Counted from the first letter of the stretch, positions 8,853 through 18,377 are shown. The stretch: 64,000 nucleotides of DNA from JBHHUI01 sp965248775 (GCA_965248775.1 OZ252150.1:310001-374000), one strand, 5' to 3'. Notes: a model not told the origin generated them from the letters alone. Translations and numbers: made by a program.

Positions 8853-10415
8853 ATGAATCGTTATCTTTACTTCGCAGTGTTTATGTCGGGCATGACTACC
8901 TTGGCAGCTGAACTATCGGCTTCGCGTTTGCTTGGGAATGTCTTCGGCACGTCCAATCTGGTATGGGCCAGCATTATCGGATTGATTTTGTTGTATTTAA
9001 CTGTCGGCTATTTCATCGGCGGACGCTGGGCGGATCGCTCTCCCCGGCCCGCTACCTTCTACACAATTCTGACCTGGGGAGCTTATACCGTAGGGTTGAT
9101 CCCAATTGCCTCCCGTCCCATCTTGCTCTGGGCAGCGCGTGGGATGGAAGTACTCAACGCGCCGGTAATTGGAGGCGCGTTCCTAGCGACGTTACTGCTT
9201 TTCATTGTTCCGATCACATTGCTGGGCTGTGTTTCCCCCTTTGCAATTCGGCTGGTTGTGCGCTCGGTTGGTGAAACAGGTGGTGTGGCGGGCCGGGTTT
9301 ACGCTATTTCCACTCTCGGTTCGCTGCTCGGCACGTTTATTCCTATTTTGATTCTGATCCCCATGGTGGGGACCCGTCTCACGTATCTAGCGTATGCTGG
9401 AATATTGCTGCTCGTGGCGTTGTTTGGCCTCTTGCGAGTAGATCGGCGGCGCGCTTTGTTGCATTCCTGGATGCTGGTCGCACTCATCGCTCTGGGTATT
9501 TGGTCTGCAACGGGTTCGGTAAAGCCTATTGACGGACTTGTCTACGAGACTGAATCTGCCTACAACTTTATTCAAGTCGTCGAACGCGGAAACACACGCT
9601 ATTTGTTGCTAAATGAAGGACAAGGGATCCACTCAGTCTATACACCGGGTTCCCTGACGACCATCTCCGGCGGTCGGGGAGTGTGGGATTATTTTCTAGC
9701 AGGGCCGTTTTTCAACCATCCGCCGTATTACCCGAGTCAGGTCACAAGTCTGGCCTCAGTGGGGCTGGCTGCGGGTACGATACCGAAACAGTATTCGCAG
9801 GTGTTTGGCCCGATTCCGATTGATGGCATCGAAATTGATGCCGAGATCGTCGCCGTTGGGCGCGAGCATTTCGATATGCAGGAGCCGAATCTGAATGTTA
9901 TTGTTGCAGATGGCCGCGCAGCGCTCGCACGCAGTCCGAACACATATTCCGTTATTGGGGTGGATGCTTATCGGCTGCCTTACATTCCCTGGCATCTGAC
10001 CACCCAGGAGTTCTTCATGGAGGCTCGCGATCATCTGACTCCCGATGGGGTCGTGATTATCAATGTCGGGCGCACCGACACCGACCGCCGCTTGATCGAA
10101 GCAATGGTGGGTACTTTGCAATCTGTGTTTCCTTCTGTGTACGTGCTCGACGTGCCGGAGACATTTAACAGTATTCTATACGCCACGGTGCAGTCAACGC
10201 AGGCTGAAAACCTGCCTGTGAATCTGGCATTGCTCCCACCGGACACGCACCCGTTCCTGCGACTTACCCTTGAACATGCGGTGGCGAATCTGAAACCAAC
10301 ACCAGCTTCCGATGTGGTGTTCACAGATGACCGTGCACCCGTCGAACTGTTGACGAACGCGATCGTATTAAACTTTATTCTCGGTGGTGACTTGCTATCA
10401 CTGTTAGGTGTGTGA
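8853..10415 (+). CDS. Fused membrane/spermidine synthase-like protein
   Basis: 520 residues starting at an ATG 24 bp after the previous gene. The first ~220 residues form six or seven membrane helices (opening with MSGMTTLAAELSASRLLG, typical of this class). The C-terminal half is a class I methyltransferase-like fold of the spermidine synthase family: VGLAAGTIP (nucleotide loop), DGIEIDAEIV (acidic residue after strand 2), DGRAALA, and VDAYRLPYIPWHLTT, where the Asp corresponds to the catalytic position. Such fusions are widespread and annotated as fused MFS/spermidine synthase; the real substrate is generally untested. Its location in a surface-glycan cluster says little about whether it makes polyamines. 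Confidence 0.82.
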   Translation: MNRYLYFAVFMSGMTTLAAELSASRLLGNVFGTSNLVWASIIGLILLYLTVGYFIGGRWADRSPRPATFYTILTWGAYTVGLIPIASRPILLWAARGMEVLNAPVIGGAFLATLLLFIVPITLLGCVSPFAIRLVVRSVGETGGVAGRVYAISTLGSLLGTFIPILILIPMVGTRLTYLAYAGILLLVALFGLLRVDRRRALLHSWMLVALIALGIWSATGSVKPIDGLVYETESAYNFIQVVERGNTRYLLLNEGQGIHSVYTPGSLTTISGGRGVWDYFLAGPFFNHPPYYPSQVTSLASVGLAAGTIPKQYSQVFGPIPIDGIEIDAEIVAVGREHFDMQEPNLNVIVADGRAALARSPNTYSVIGVDAYRLPYIPWHLTTQEFFMEARDHLTPDGVVIINVGRTDTDRRLIEAMVGTLQSVFPSVYVLDVPETFNSILYATVQSTQAENLPVNLALLPPDTHPFLRLTLEHAVANLKPTPASDVVFTDDRAPVELLTNAIVLNFILGGDLLSLLGV

Positions 10416-10480
10416 ATCTCCAATCTCCGCTTTTATGAGTCTTTTTCTGATAGATGGTTCAATATAAAAGATTGGAGACT
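10415..10480. repeat. Inverted repeat built on a 12-bp AGATTGGAGATT motif
   Basis: AATCTCCAATCT at 10415-10426 is answered by AGATTGGAGACT at 10469-10480, with a 42-base AT-rich spacer containing short T runs. The same 12-mer AGATTGGAGATT occurs between gap and pgk (19434-19445). It lies just past the fused spermidine synthase stop and could act as a terminator-like hairpin or belong to a dispersed repeat; the loop is too long for a classic intrinsic terminator. Confidence 0.5.
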
Positions 10481-10514
10481 GAAGACAAAGTAGAACTCTG
10501 AACAGGACCACTAG

Positions 10515-11198
10515 ATGACCAACTCACTTTCCCAGACCCTGCGCATTTTGATCATTGCCTCATTGCCGTTCGCAATTGTGTTGACGAATGTCCGTCTGCT
10601 GATGTTTCCCTGGTTTATAAATTTCGAATACAACAAGGCGGGTTTCCCGGCCGATATAAACATTCGTCCGGGCACCGATCAAATGACGAAGGAGCAACGC
10701 CAAGAATATGCTGAGATCGCGCTTGAATATCTTGTGAATGACGCCGATATTGAATTCCTTGGCGATCTGGAATTTCCGAATGGCGCGCCCATGTACGATT
10801 CACGCGAATTGCAGCATATGCTCGATGTTAAAGTGGTCACGCAGTGGACTCTGCGGGTCTGGCTGCTCGCATCACTCATTTCGATTGGCGCCAGTGTTGC
10901 GCTTGCATGGCAACCTGAAACGCGTCAGATATTGCGCTCAGGACTTTCTGTAGGGTCACTGATTGTAGTAGGTGTTCTCCTTGCCCTTGTTCTCTACATA
11001 TTGCTCAACTTCAACAGTTTCTTCACACGCTTCCATCTGCTCTTCTTCGAGAGTGGAACCTTTCTCTTCCACTTCGATGACACCCTGATACGACTCTTCC
11101 CATTGAAATTCTGGTCGGATATTTTCACGCTTATCGGCGTGGCGTCCCTCGTGGAGGGAATACTCGTCTGGCTGGGAGCGTGGCGCTTTTTACGGTGA
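10515..11198 (+). CDS. TIGR01906 family integral membrane protein (DUF1461)
   Basis: 227 residues from an ATG at 10515. A first membrane helix (about residues 8-30), a soluble stretch rich in acidic residues with EFLGDLEFPNG and SRELQHMLDVK, then three membrane helices in the C-terminal half. The HMxDVK segment before the second helix is the signature of the TIGR01906/DUF1461 family, conserved in Firmicutes and Chloroflexota without known function. It lies between the repeat after the spermidine-synthase-like gene and the GT39-like gene, all on the same strand, so it may share their transcript. No catalytic role can be proposed from sequence. Confidence 0.8.
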   Translation: MTNSLSQTLRILIIASLPFAIVLTNVRLLMFPWFINFEYNKAGFPADINIRPGTDQMTKEQRQEYAEIALEYLVNDADIEFLGDLEFPNGAPMYDSRELQHMLDVKVVTQWTLRVWLLASLISIGASVALAWQPETRQILRSGLSVGSLIVVGVLLALVLYILLNFNSFFTRFHLLFFESGTFLFHFDDTLIRLFPLKFWSDIFTLIGVASLVEGILVWLGAWRFLR

Positions 11199-11236
11199 GT
11201 TGAGAACAGAAAGAATTTTTCGTCGCCAGTTGCGCG

Positions 11237-13522
11237 ATGCAATCTCGCCTCATTTCATTCCAGAAAATTCCCAATACTCTCTTCGCTGCCGTCCTGCTAT
11301 TGGGACTGTATGCACAACTCGTTTTTAGCTCCGTCCGAAAATCAGCTATCTTCGACGAAACATTTCATCTCGTCGCCGGCTATGCGTACGCAAAAACTGG
11401 CACTCGTCAGCTCGTCCAGGAAGTTTTGCCCGCAGGCGGATATCTGGCTTATGCTCCTCTTTGGCTGCTGCAGCGGCCACTCTCAATCCCGCCTGAACAG
11501 TTACTGAGCGGCGACTTCTCCGCCAGTCGCTATTTCTGGGAAAACGAGCCTGACCCTGTCCTGGCGATTTCAATTTCGCGTTGGGGGTTGATGTGGGTTG
11601 CGCTACTCTGCGCAGCATTGGTATTCCGCTTCGGCGCAGATTTGTGGGGTCGTTCTGGGGGGCTTTTCGTATTCGTCCTTGCTGTAAGCGATCCGAATCT
11701 AATCGGGAACGGGCGCGTGGCTACCCGGGATTTATTGCTGGCAACACTGGCACTGGCCGCTGCCTGGCTCCTCTGGCGCGCGGTAAGACGCGGACGGAAT
11801 CTTTATGCACTTCTCGCCGGTCTGTTGCTTGGGTTGGCGGCAGTTACGAAATTCTCGGCTGTATTGCTTATCCCCATGCTCACCTTAATGGTGCTGCTGA
11901 TGCCGCAAAAGAGAGATGGGTTCGTTCTTAGATTCAAGTTGCGAATTTTGTTCATCGTGGCTGCCGCCGCCTTTCTCACCTGGTGGGCCGTCTATCGATT
12001 CGAATTCCGTGCAGTGACCGGATTGGGTTGGCCGTTGCCGGCGGCATACTTCTGGGAAGGCGCGCTCTCATTTGCAGGCCGCATCAATCGAGGGACGACG
12101 GCCTTTTTACTTGGAGAGCAATCCGCGGAGGGTTGGTGGTATTTTTTCCCTATGACCTTGCTTTTCAAGACACCCATTCCATTATTGCTGGCGGTTGCAA
12201 TTGGGGGTGGCTCTGCCTTGCGCACGAGCCGAACAGCACGCGCGAAGATCATTGCGCTGGCGACACCCGCTCTCCTTTATCTCGTTGTCGCCGCAAGTGG
12301 GAATCTCTCCATTGGTTATCGGCATCTTCTGCCAATATTGCCTTTCCTGCTCGTAATGGCAGGGTCTGTATCGCGCCTTCAAAGCTCGCGTTTGAATGGC
12401 TGTGTCTTAACCGGCGTATTTGCAGGCTGGGCAGTACTAAATGCGTTTTGGACTTTTCCGAACCATCTATCCTATTTCAATGCAATCGCAGGCGGACCTG
12501 CGAACGGTTATCGGGTGCTGGTAGATTCGAGTCTGGACTGGGGGCAAGATTTGCCCGCTTTGCGGGAATGGTTGGATGCGAACCAGGTGGATGAAATAAA
12601 CCTGAGCTATTTTGGCACGGCACTGCCAGAAAACTATGGTGTGGACGCACAGATGCTCCCCGGCTTTATCAACACGGTCTCCGGACCGGAAGTAATGGCT
12701 TTCAATCCGTATTCGCCCGAGCCGGGATGGTATGCCATCAGCGCGACCAGTCTGCAGCTGGGGCTCGTGGATGAACAGCACTATCTTTTTGCATTCTTCC
12801 GCGAGCGGGAGCCAGTGGCGCGCGCCGGACATTCGATCCTGATTTACAACTTGCAATACCCGCAGGAAACGCCGCAGGACCGTGTGGTCGTTTCCGGTCA
12901 ACGCATTTCGGATTTGTCTCCAGACAGACTGGGAATTCAGCCTGGCGAATTTACATTGGCAAAGTGGAGTAATTCAGATGGATTGGTTTTGGCCGGCTCC
13001 GGACAAGCGCGTTACATCGGATTGCCCGATGGAATGTTCCCGACTGCTCCGGATGATGTGCTGGAAGTCGAAGGCTTATTCGATGCACGCCGGATCATTT
13101 CTTTGATTGAAAGCGATGCCGACCTTTGTCGTAGCTTCCTAACGCCTGCGGGATTCGCAATTTCGGATCCGATTCCTAACGTTGCCGGCCTGGAATTGGT
13201 GGCTGTGGATGTGCGCCCGGCTGGGGCTGCTCTCGAAGTGTTGAGCTATTGGAAGGTGAGCGCTGCGGTGGCGAAACCCCTCGTACAATTTATTCATGCT
13301 TGGGATGCAGCTGGTGAATTGCATGCGCAGGCAGATGGCTGGCATGTTGCGGCACGTGGACTCGAAATCGGCGATTTGGTTGTGAACCGCGCGCGCCTGA
13401 TTCTGGATGATGAAACTGAACTACAGCTTCAACTCGGCCTCTATTCACCTGCGACTCTGGAGAGATTCGCCTTCACATTATCGGACAACGAAACTACAGA
13501 TCGATTGATCCTCGATTGCTGA
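11237..13522 (+). CDS. GT39/PMT_2-type phospholipid carrier-dependent glycosyltransferase
   Basis: 761 residues starting at an ATG. FDETFH in the first extracytoplasmic loop supplies the Asp-Glu pair typical of PMT-type GT-C enzymes. About 10-11 membrane helices follow, with IGYRHLLPILPF and the DSSLDWGQDL segment that often closes the membrane part of this family. A soluble C-terminal domain of about 280 residues (from about residue 480) follows. These enzymes move a sugar from a polyprenyl-phosphate donor to a protein or glycan outside the cell. The DPM1-like enzyme upstream could make the donor. It is the last gene of the run; the next 300 bases lack a gene. Confidence 0.85.
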   Translation: MQSRLISFQKIPNTLFAAVLLLGLYAQLVFSSVRKSAIFDETFHLVAGYAYAKTGTRQLVQEVLPAGGYLAYAPLWLLQRPLSIPPEQLLSGDFSASRYFWENEPDPVLAISISRWGLMWVALLCAALVFRFGADLWGRSGGLFVFVLAVSDPNLIGNGRVATRDLLLATLALAAAWLLWRAVRRGRNLYALLAGLLLGLAAVTKFSAVLLIPMLTLMVLLMPQKRDGFVLRFKLRILFIVAAAAFLTWWAVYRFEFRAVTGLGWPLPAAYFWEGALSFAGRINRGTTAFLLGEQSAEGWWYFFPMTLLFKTPIPLLLAVAIGGGSALRTSRTARAKIIALATPALLYLVVAASGNLSIGYRHLLPILPFLLVMAGSVSRLQSSRLNGCVLTGVFAGWAVLNAFWTFPNHLSYFNAIAGGPANGYRVLVDSSLDWGQDLPALREWLDANQVDEINLSYFGTALPENYGVDAQMLPGFINTVSGPEVMAFNPYSPEPGWYAISATSLQLGLVDEQHYLFAFFREREPVARAGHSILIYNLQYPQETPQDRVVVSGQRISDLSPDRLGIQPGEFTLAKWSNSDGLVLAGSGQARYIGLPDGMFPTAPDDVLEVEGLFDARRIISLIESDADLCRSFLTPAGFAISDPIPNVAGLELVAVDVRPAGAALEVLSYWKVSAAVAKPLVQFIHAWDAAGELHAQADGWHVAARGLEIGDLVVNRARLILDDETELQLQLGLYSPATLERFAFTLSDNETTDRLILDC

Positions 13523-13823
13523 GGGCGGGCTATATAATTGCCTAAGAAAAAGTTTCCCAAAATCACCCGGGGGCGTGACATTACCAGGATGATTCTCGAC
13601 CTTAAGTAACAGCCTCTTAGCAGTCGAGATTAGGGTTTTTGCAGAAACAAATGGGTAATTTAAAAAGCGGGAAACGCTACGCGTGCACGTCAGCCGTTTG
13701 CGCTGGAAACTGAGCGCGGCATGAAGAAACCAAATCCGACATCAAAAATGGTAGCAAACAGAAAAGAACTAACTATTATTTCAAAAAGATTCAGGATAAT
13801 ACTCTCGCAGTTGTAGCTATGGC
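13523..13823. other. Intergenic stretch, no gene seen
   Basis: About 300 bases between the GT39-like gene and the small ORF on the other strand. Composition turns AT-rich past 13640. A TATAAT box lies at 13533-13538 but no well-spaced -35 is visible. A very short open stretch from the ATG at 13650 (MGNLKSGKRYACTS, 20 codons) has a Cys but is too short to call. No RNA gene or terminator with a T run is convincing. Confidence 0.4.
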
Positions 13824-14012
13824 TTAATTTCCGTTCAAAATATATTCTTCAAATTCCTTCAATATTTTCTTACCAAGATATTCTTTTATCTTCTTCCTGG
13901 CATAGGTGAGACACTCCTTCTCGTCCAGTTCATCCAGGCTATTACCCACTATCTCCAAATCTAGGACATCGTTAAAAAAGGTTACCGCCAGTTCTTTTTG
14001 AGACTTAGCCAA
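13824..14012 (-). CDS. Small unrecognised protein (62 aa)
   Basis: A 62-residue ORF that starts at TTG (14012), with AGGAGG eight bases upstream, one of the best Shine-Dalgarno sites in the window. The product is acidic to neutral and predicted mostly helical (DVLDLEIVGNSLDELDEKE, then a Lys-rich YARKKIKEYLGKK helix). Codon use is more AT-rich than in its neighbours, which hints at a different origin. No family is recognised. The ribosome-binding site and the TATAAT-like box upstream on the same strand (around 14088-14093) support expression; the short length keeps confidence moderate. Confidence 0.5.
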   Translation of the reverse strand: MAKSQKELAVTFFNDVLDLEIVGNSLDELDEKECLTYARKKIKEYLGKKILKEFEEYILNGN

Positions 14013-14380
14013 ACGATTTTCCTCCTATTGCGTCCTGGGAATCTCAAGTCCCTTCCAACGCAACGGGTCAATAAACCCGATTAATTATAACATCATAGGT
14101 CAAATCGTTCTGTGTTTTTGTAAATGAGTCATAAAGAAATACCTGCATCCTGTTTCTCCACCCGCGTTCCTCCCCAGCGCGCGCCCGAAAAGGGATGATA
14201 TCCCCACGTGGCGGTTCTGCACAAGCAGATCTTTGCCCATGTGGACGGATTGGCTCTGCCTGCTTCCAGCGCTGCTCCCCGACAAGTAGCTACTTATCTA
14301 TCAGGTGTATTGCCGATTTCCGGGTTGCGCAGCTCTTCGGGCTGGCCCAAACAAATCGGTAAGTTATTCTTAGACAAACC
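14013..14380. other. Intergenic stretch, no gene seen
   Basis: 368 bases between the small ORF and the end of the phosphoglycerate mutase gene. It holds a short inverted repeat CGGGT/ACCCG at about 14070-14085 and an AAGTAGCTACTT palindrome near 14285-14296. A frame is open on the plus strand here but continues antisense into the mutase gene and shows no start context or family resemblance, so no gene is called. Confidence 0.4.
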
Positions 14381-15592
14381 CTATGCGCCGTATTTGCGCA
14401 GTCGACCGGCGTGGGCGAGTGCGAGCGGCATAAGATCGGTGGCCGGGAAGGTCCCGAGACCGCCTGTCGCGCATTCGCGCTCGCCAAATGTACTTGCCTT
14501 ATCCGGGCGGTGCATGGCGGGTGCCCAGAGTAGTAGCGGAACGGGATGCCAGGAGTGCGAGCGCATACGGGCAGGGGTTGAATGATCACCTGTTACTACG
14601 AGCACATCCGGCCGCAGGGAAAGCAGCTCCGGTAAGGCAGCATCCACGCTCTCGATGATCTGGCGTTTCCCCTCGAAATCTCCGTCTTCACCGCGACTGT
14701 CTGTTGGCTTAATGTGAACAAAGAAAAAATCGTGGTCATTCCACACCGAGCTTAAGGCCGCAAACTCGGCAGACGGCGAATCGCCGGCGAAGTCGTGTAC
14801 ATCCATCCCCACCAGTTTCGCGACTCCTTTGTACATGGGATAGACTGCCACACAGACCGCCTGCAACGCATAAACGTCATTATATTTCGGTAGCTGCGGA
14901 TCGCTCGAAAATCCTCGTAAGGTGAACATATTGGCAGGATGCTCGTCAGCCAGCACCTTCCGCGCTACATTGATCCATGTATTGAATAAACCGGCGGCGT
15001 GGGCAGCCTCTTCCGATTGTGGTCGGGCGGGGTGAGGGGGGACGCCGGTCTGTTGCGGATCAGTGTCAGTAATATCGGATGCCAGACCATCACCGCGCAT
15101 GACCACGACGAACCGATATTCTTTGACATGTTTCACTTCGATGTTGACACCGGGGACTTCAATTACCTGCAGTCTTTCAACCAGTGGTAAAGCGATCTCG
15201 TTGGGGATGCGACCGGCGCGCCGGTCGCTGATGTCTCCAGTTTCATCGAGCGTGCAGAAATTTCCTCGCGCGGCGACGTCATTTTCGCTAACCTGAATGC
15301 CGACGCCAAATGCCTCCAGAACGCCGCGCCCAATGTCATATTGGACCGGATCGTAGCCAAACATGGAAAGATGGGCTGGTCCCGAACCGGGGGTCACGCC
15401 GGGTAATACAGGAATGGTCTGCCCAAGTGTACCCTCGGATGCGAGCCGATCGAGATTGGGCGTGTGTGCTGCTTCCAGTTCTGTTGGCCCGCCGGGGACC
15501 ATCGGCAGCCCGCCAAGCCCATCAAGAACGAGTAGGACAAGTTTAGTTTCGGCCTCTTGCGCCAGTTGGCGCATCATTTCAAAGTTCGCCAT
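14381..15592 (-). CDS. apgM: 2,3-bisphosphoglycerate-independent phosphoglycerate mutase, archaeal type
   Basis: 403 residues. Alkaline-phosphatase superfamily enzyme converting 3- to 2-phosphoglycerate without cofactor. LVLLVLDGLGGLP at residues ~18-30 holds the first metal-binding Asp; TPGSGPAHLSMFGYDP at ~66-81 contains the phosphorylated Ser; FFFVHIKPTDSRGEDGD and VTGDHSTPARMRSHSWHPVP near the C-terminus provide the remaining Asp/His metal ligands. About 400 residues is the usual length for the ApgM type, shorter than the GpmI enzyme. It complements the gap/pgk/tpiA genes a few kb away on the other strand, completing most of lower glycolysis within the window. Confidence 0.93.
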   Translation of the reverse strand: MANFEMMRQLAQEAETKLVLLVLDGLGGLPMVPGGPTELEAAHTPNLDRLASEGTLGQTIPVLPGVTPGSGPAHLSMFGYDPVQYDIGRGVLEAFGVGIQVSENDVAARGNFCTLDETGDISDRRAGRIPNEIALPLVERLQVIEVPGVNIEVKHVKEYRFVVVMRGDGLASDITDTDPQQTGVPPHPARPQSEEAAHAAGLFNTWINVARKVLADEHPANMFTLRGFSSDPQLPKYNDVYALQAVCVAVYPMYKGVAKLVGMDVHDFAGDSPSAEFAALSSVWNDHDFFFVHIKPTDSRGEDGDFEGKRQIIESVDAALPELLSLRPDVLVVTGDHSTPARMRSHSWHPVPLLLWAPAMHRPDKASTFGERECATGGLGTFPATDLMPLALAHAGRLRKYGA

Positions 15593-15704
15593 TCAAGCTT
15601 CCGTTGATGCTAACATGTTAAAGAAAAAGGTAGGCCGGAGATTAATCCGGCGCTACCTATTCTTTCTAAATCAATATAGATTTGTTGCTCACCGCGGAGC
15701 GCTG

Positions 15705-16805
15705 TTAGAGAATAGCATCCTCCGAATCATAGTCGAACAGATGCACATTATCCATGTTTACGGATATATTCACCTGATCGCCTACACGGGCTGTGGTGCG
15801 CGGATCGACGCGCGCAACGAAATTCTCATCCCCGCTGACAAGATACAGGAAAACTTCGTTGCCCATCAACTCGGCCACATCTACTTTTGCTTCAATGGAT
15901 GCCAGGTTGACGCCGGTTGGAGAAAAATTCGGATCGTCCAAATCCTCCGGTCGAATGCCAAGCATGATTTCTTTTCCGACGTGGCCGCCGTATTGGTCAT
16001 TTTTCGATTTGGGGAGTTCCACAGTAAAGCTGCCCACATCTACCATGATCTTGCCGTTCGATTGCTCAATTTTTCCGTCGAAGAAGTTCATGGAAGGCGA
16101 GCCGATGAAACCAGCAACGAAAACATTTTTCGGTTTATTATAAAGGCTCTGCGGGTCGTCCACTTGTTGTAGTTCGCCTTCGTTCATTACGGCGATACGA
16201 GTGGCCATCGTCATTGCCTCGACCTGATCGTGAGTCACATAAATAAACGTGGTCTGTAATTCTTGGTGAAGTCTTGTGATCTCGGCCCGAGTCTGCACGC
16301 GCAGTTTCGCGTCCAGATTGGATAGCGGTTCGTCGAGCAGGAAAACTGCTGGATTGCGTACAATCGCCCGGCCAACCGCCACACGCTGACGTTGCCCGCC
16401 CGAAAGCTGTTTCGGTTTGCGCTCGAGCAGGAAAATAATGTCCAGTATATCGGCGGCGTGATGAACACGTTTCCTGATTTCGTCTTTGGGAGTCTTACGC
16501 AGTTTCAGCCCAAAGGCCATATTATCGAAGACCGTCATATGTGGGTAGAGTGCGTAGGACTGAAACACCATGGCAATGTCACGGTCCTTCGGCGGTACGT
16601 CGTTTACAACCCGGTCGTCGATGTATATGTCGCCGGAGGTGATCTCCTCCAGACCGGCGAGCATTCGCAATGCTGTGGACTTTCCGCAGCCGGAAGGTCC
16701 TACGAGCACCAGGAATTCCTTGTCTTCGACATGAATATTGAAGTCATCGATCACGGTGACATCGCCAAAGTCTTTGTTCACTTGTTTATATGTAACACTA
16801 GCCAT
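15705..16805 (-). CDS. ugpC: Sugar ABC transporter ATP-binding protein, UgpC/MsmX type
   Basis: 366 residues from an ATG at 16805 with GGAGG nine bases upstream. Walker A GPSGCGKST, Q-loop FQSYALYPHMTV, signature LSGGQRQRVAVGRA, Walker B VFLLDEPLSNLD and switch YVTHDQVEAM are all intact; the C-terminal ~130 residues form the regulatory TOBE/MalK-like domain. It energises CUT1-type sugar or glycerol-phosphate importers. No permease or binding-protein gene is next to it, so it may serve several transporters, as MsmX does in Bacillus. The glycolytic neighbours fit a sugar-uptake role. The symbol reflects family resemblance; the substrate is unknown. Confidence 0.88.
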   Translation of the reverse strand: MASVTYKQVNKDFGDVTVIDDFNIHVEDKEFLVLVGPSGCGKSTALRMLAGLEEITSGDIYIDDRVVNDVPPKDRDIAMVFQSYALYPHMTVFDNMAFGLKLRKTPKDEIRKRVHHAADILDIIFLLERKPKQLSGGQRQRVAVGRAIVRNPAVFLLDEPLSNLDAKLRVQTRAEITRLHQELQTTFIYVTHDQVEAMTMATRIAVMNEGELQQVDDPQSLYNKPKNVFVAGFIGSPSMNFFDGKIEQSNGKIMVDVGSFTVELPKSKNDQYGGHVGKEIMLGIRPEDLDDPNFSPTGVNLASIEAKVDVAELMGNEVFLYLVSGDENFVARVDPRTTARVGDQVNISVNMDNVHLFDYDSEDAIL

Positions 16806-16978
16806 AGCTGTGTTCCTCCATTTCGTCGCAAGTATAGTGTAGTCATTATACCCTGGAGTTAAGCTTGGACAAGATGGGCGCCGCCCATACTCTCGACGAT
16901 CTTCGTAAAGTCACGTTTCTTTGACCAACGAATTTTTCTGCTATGATTGCCATGCCCTCCATATAAGATGCTTGAAAG

Positions 16979-18295
16979 ATGAATTCTCCCCCATCGAGTG
17001 AGACGCGCATACGCCAGTTGCTGCGCTGGTTGACCCCAGGATTGGGGGTCAAACGCTGGATTGGCCTGTTGATCCTCGGTACGATGCTCGTCGGACTGGC
17101 CCTGGCCTTTTTGCTCGTGGAGGTATATCAGGGCGGGTGGTTACCACCTGTTCTGCAGTTTGTGACACTGCAATTTTTTACGCGTCCTTTACGGGCGTTG
17201 TTGTTGGTTGGCATCGGCGGGGTTGCCATCCTATATGGTTTCCTGCGACTGAACCGTGAGATCGTTACGCCGCTCGTTCCGGCGGGACGTTCAATGGTTT
17301 CGCTCGTAGAGGAACGCCGCAGAAAGCGGCGCGGCCCGCGGATTGTCGCGATTGGCGGCGGCACGGGCATGTCTACCCTCTTGCGTGGTCTCAAGGCACA
17401 TTCCAGCAACATCACCGCAATCGTGACTGTAGCAGACGATGGTGGCTCCTCCGGACGCCTCCGGCGTTCACTCGGCGTTTTGCCTCCAGGGGATTTTCGG
17501 AACTGCCTCGCAGCTCTGGCGGACGACGAAGCACTAATTACCAAATTATTCAAATATCGATTCAGTGGTGAGGAAGATATCGGCGGACATTCGTTCGGCA
17601 ACATCTTCATCACGACGATGGCGGAAGTCACCGGATCCTTTGAACAGGCGTTGATCGAATCCAGTCGGGTGCTCGCTATCCAGGGGCGGGTGGTACCGGC
17701 GACGTTGGCGGATGTGAAACTGTGTGCTGAGGTGCGTGCCTCTTCCCATGAACCCGCGTACCGTGTTGAAGGCGAATCCTCCATTCCGGAGTCGGCGGGA
17801 TGGATAGAACGGGTCTATCTCGAACCGGACAATCCTCCGGCTTATCCTGACGCAGTACAAGCGATCCTTGCAGCGCATCTAATTGTCGTCGGGCCCGGAA
17901 GCCTCTACACAAGCGTGCTGCCTAATATACTTGTACCGGATGTGGCCGCTGCTGTCAGGACCAGCCAGGCTCCGAAAGTCTATGTTTGCAACGTAGCAAC
18001 GCAGCCGGGTGAAACTGATGGTTTTACGGCGAGCGATCACATTCAGGTTATCGATGAGCATGTCGGCGCCGAGCTTTTGCCACTCGTATTAGCCAATAAT
18101 GCAACCCAAAGCGATCTGCCGGAGCAACTCCAGTGGGTTACCGCCGATCCCGCGCCGAACGGAACTCGCCGGACGATCACGTGTGATGTCGTCGACGAGA
18201 GTCATCCCTGGCGACATCATCCGGTCAAGTTGGCGCAGGAACTCATGAAAATTATCGTGGACCCAATCCTTTCCAATGGCAAAGCGGGGAATTGA
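16979..18295 (+). CDS. yvcK: YvcK/CofD-like gluconeogenesis factor with N-terminal membrane segments
   Basis: 438 residues. Two N-terminal membrane helices (about 25-50 and 62-85) precede a complete YvcK domain that starts at about residue 120: RIVAIGGGTGMSTLLRGL, then VADDGGSSGRLRRSLG and PPGDFRNCLAALAD, then GHSFGNIFI and VVGPGSLYTSVLPN. YvcK binds UDP-sugars and, in Bacillus and Mycobacterium, links central carbon metabolism to cell-wall synthesis and shape. The membrane anchor is absent from Bacillus YvcK but is seen in some other phyla. It is followed by gap, pgk, a Ser/Thr kinase and tpiA. YvcK homologues are known kinase substrates, so the nearby kinase is noteworthy. Confidence 0.92.
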   Translation: MNSPPSSETRIRQLLRWLTPGLGVKRWIGLLILGTMLVGLALAFLLVEVYQGGWLPPVLQFVTLQFFTRPLRALLLVGIGGVAILYGFLRLNREIVTPLVPAGRSMVSLVEERRRKRRGPRIVAIGGGTGMSTLLRGLKAHSSNITAIVTVADDGGSSGRLRRSLGVLPPGDFRNCLAALADDEALITKLFKYRFSGEEDIGGHSFGNIFITTMAEVTGSFEQALIESSRVLAIQGRVVPATLADVKLCAEVRASSHEPAYRVEGESSIPESAGWIERVYLEPDNPPAYPDAVQAILAAHLIVVGPGSLYTSVLPNILVPDVAAAVRTSQAPKVYVCNVATQPGETDGFTASDHIQVIDEHVGAELLPLVLANNATQSDLPEQLQWVTADPAPNGTRRTITCDVVDESHPWRHHPVKLAQELMKIIVDPILSNGKAGN

Positions 18296-18377
18296 TCCGC
18301 TTAATTATTGACGCGAACCATGTATCTGTTCACAAAACTTTACTCAGAATTTACCACCTCCAGGAGGAACCCTAACA

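Noticed and set aside
17128..17784. 218-codon antisense frame in yvcK
   Set aside because: Low-complexity Arg/Pro/Ser translation opposite a well-conserved YvcK domain.
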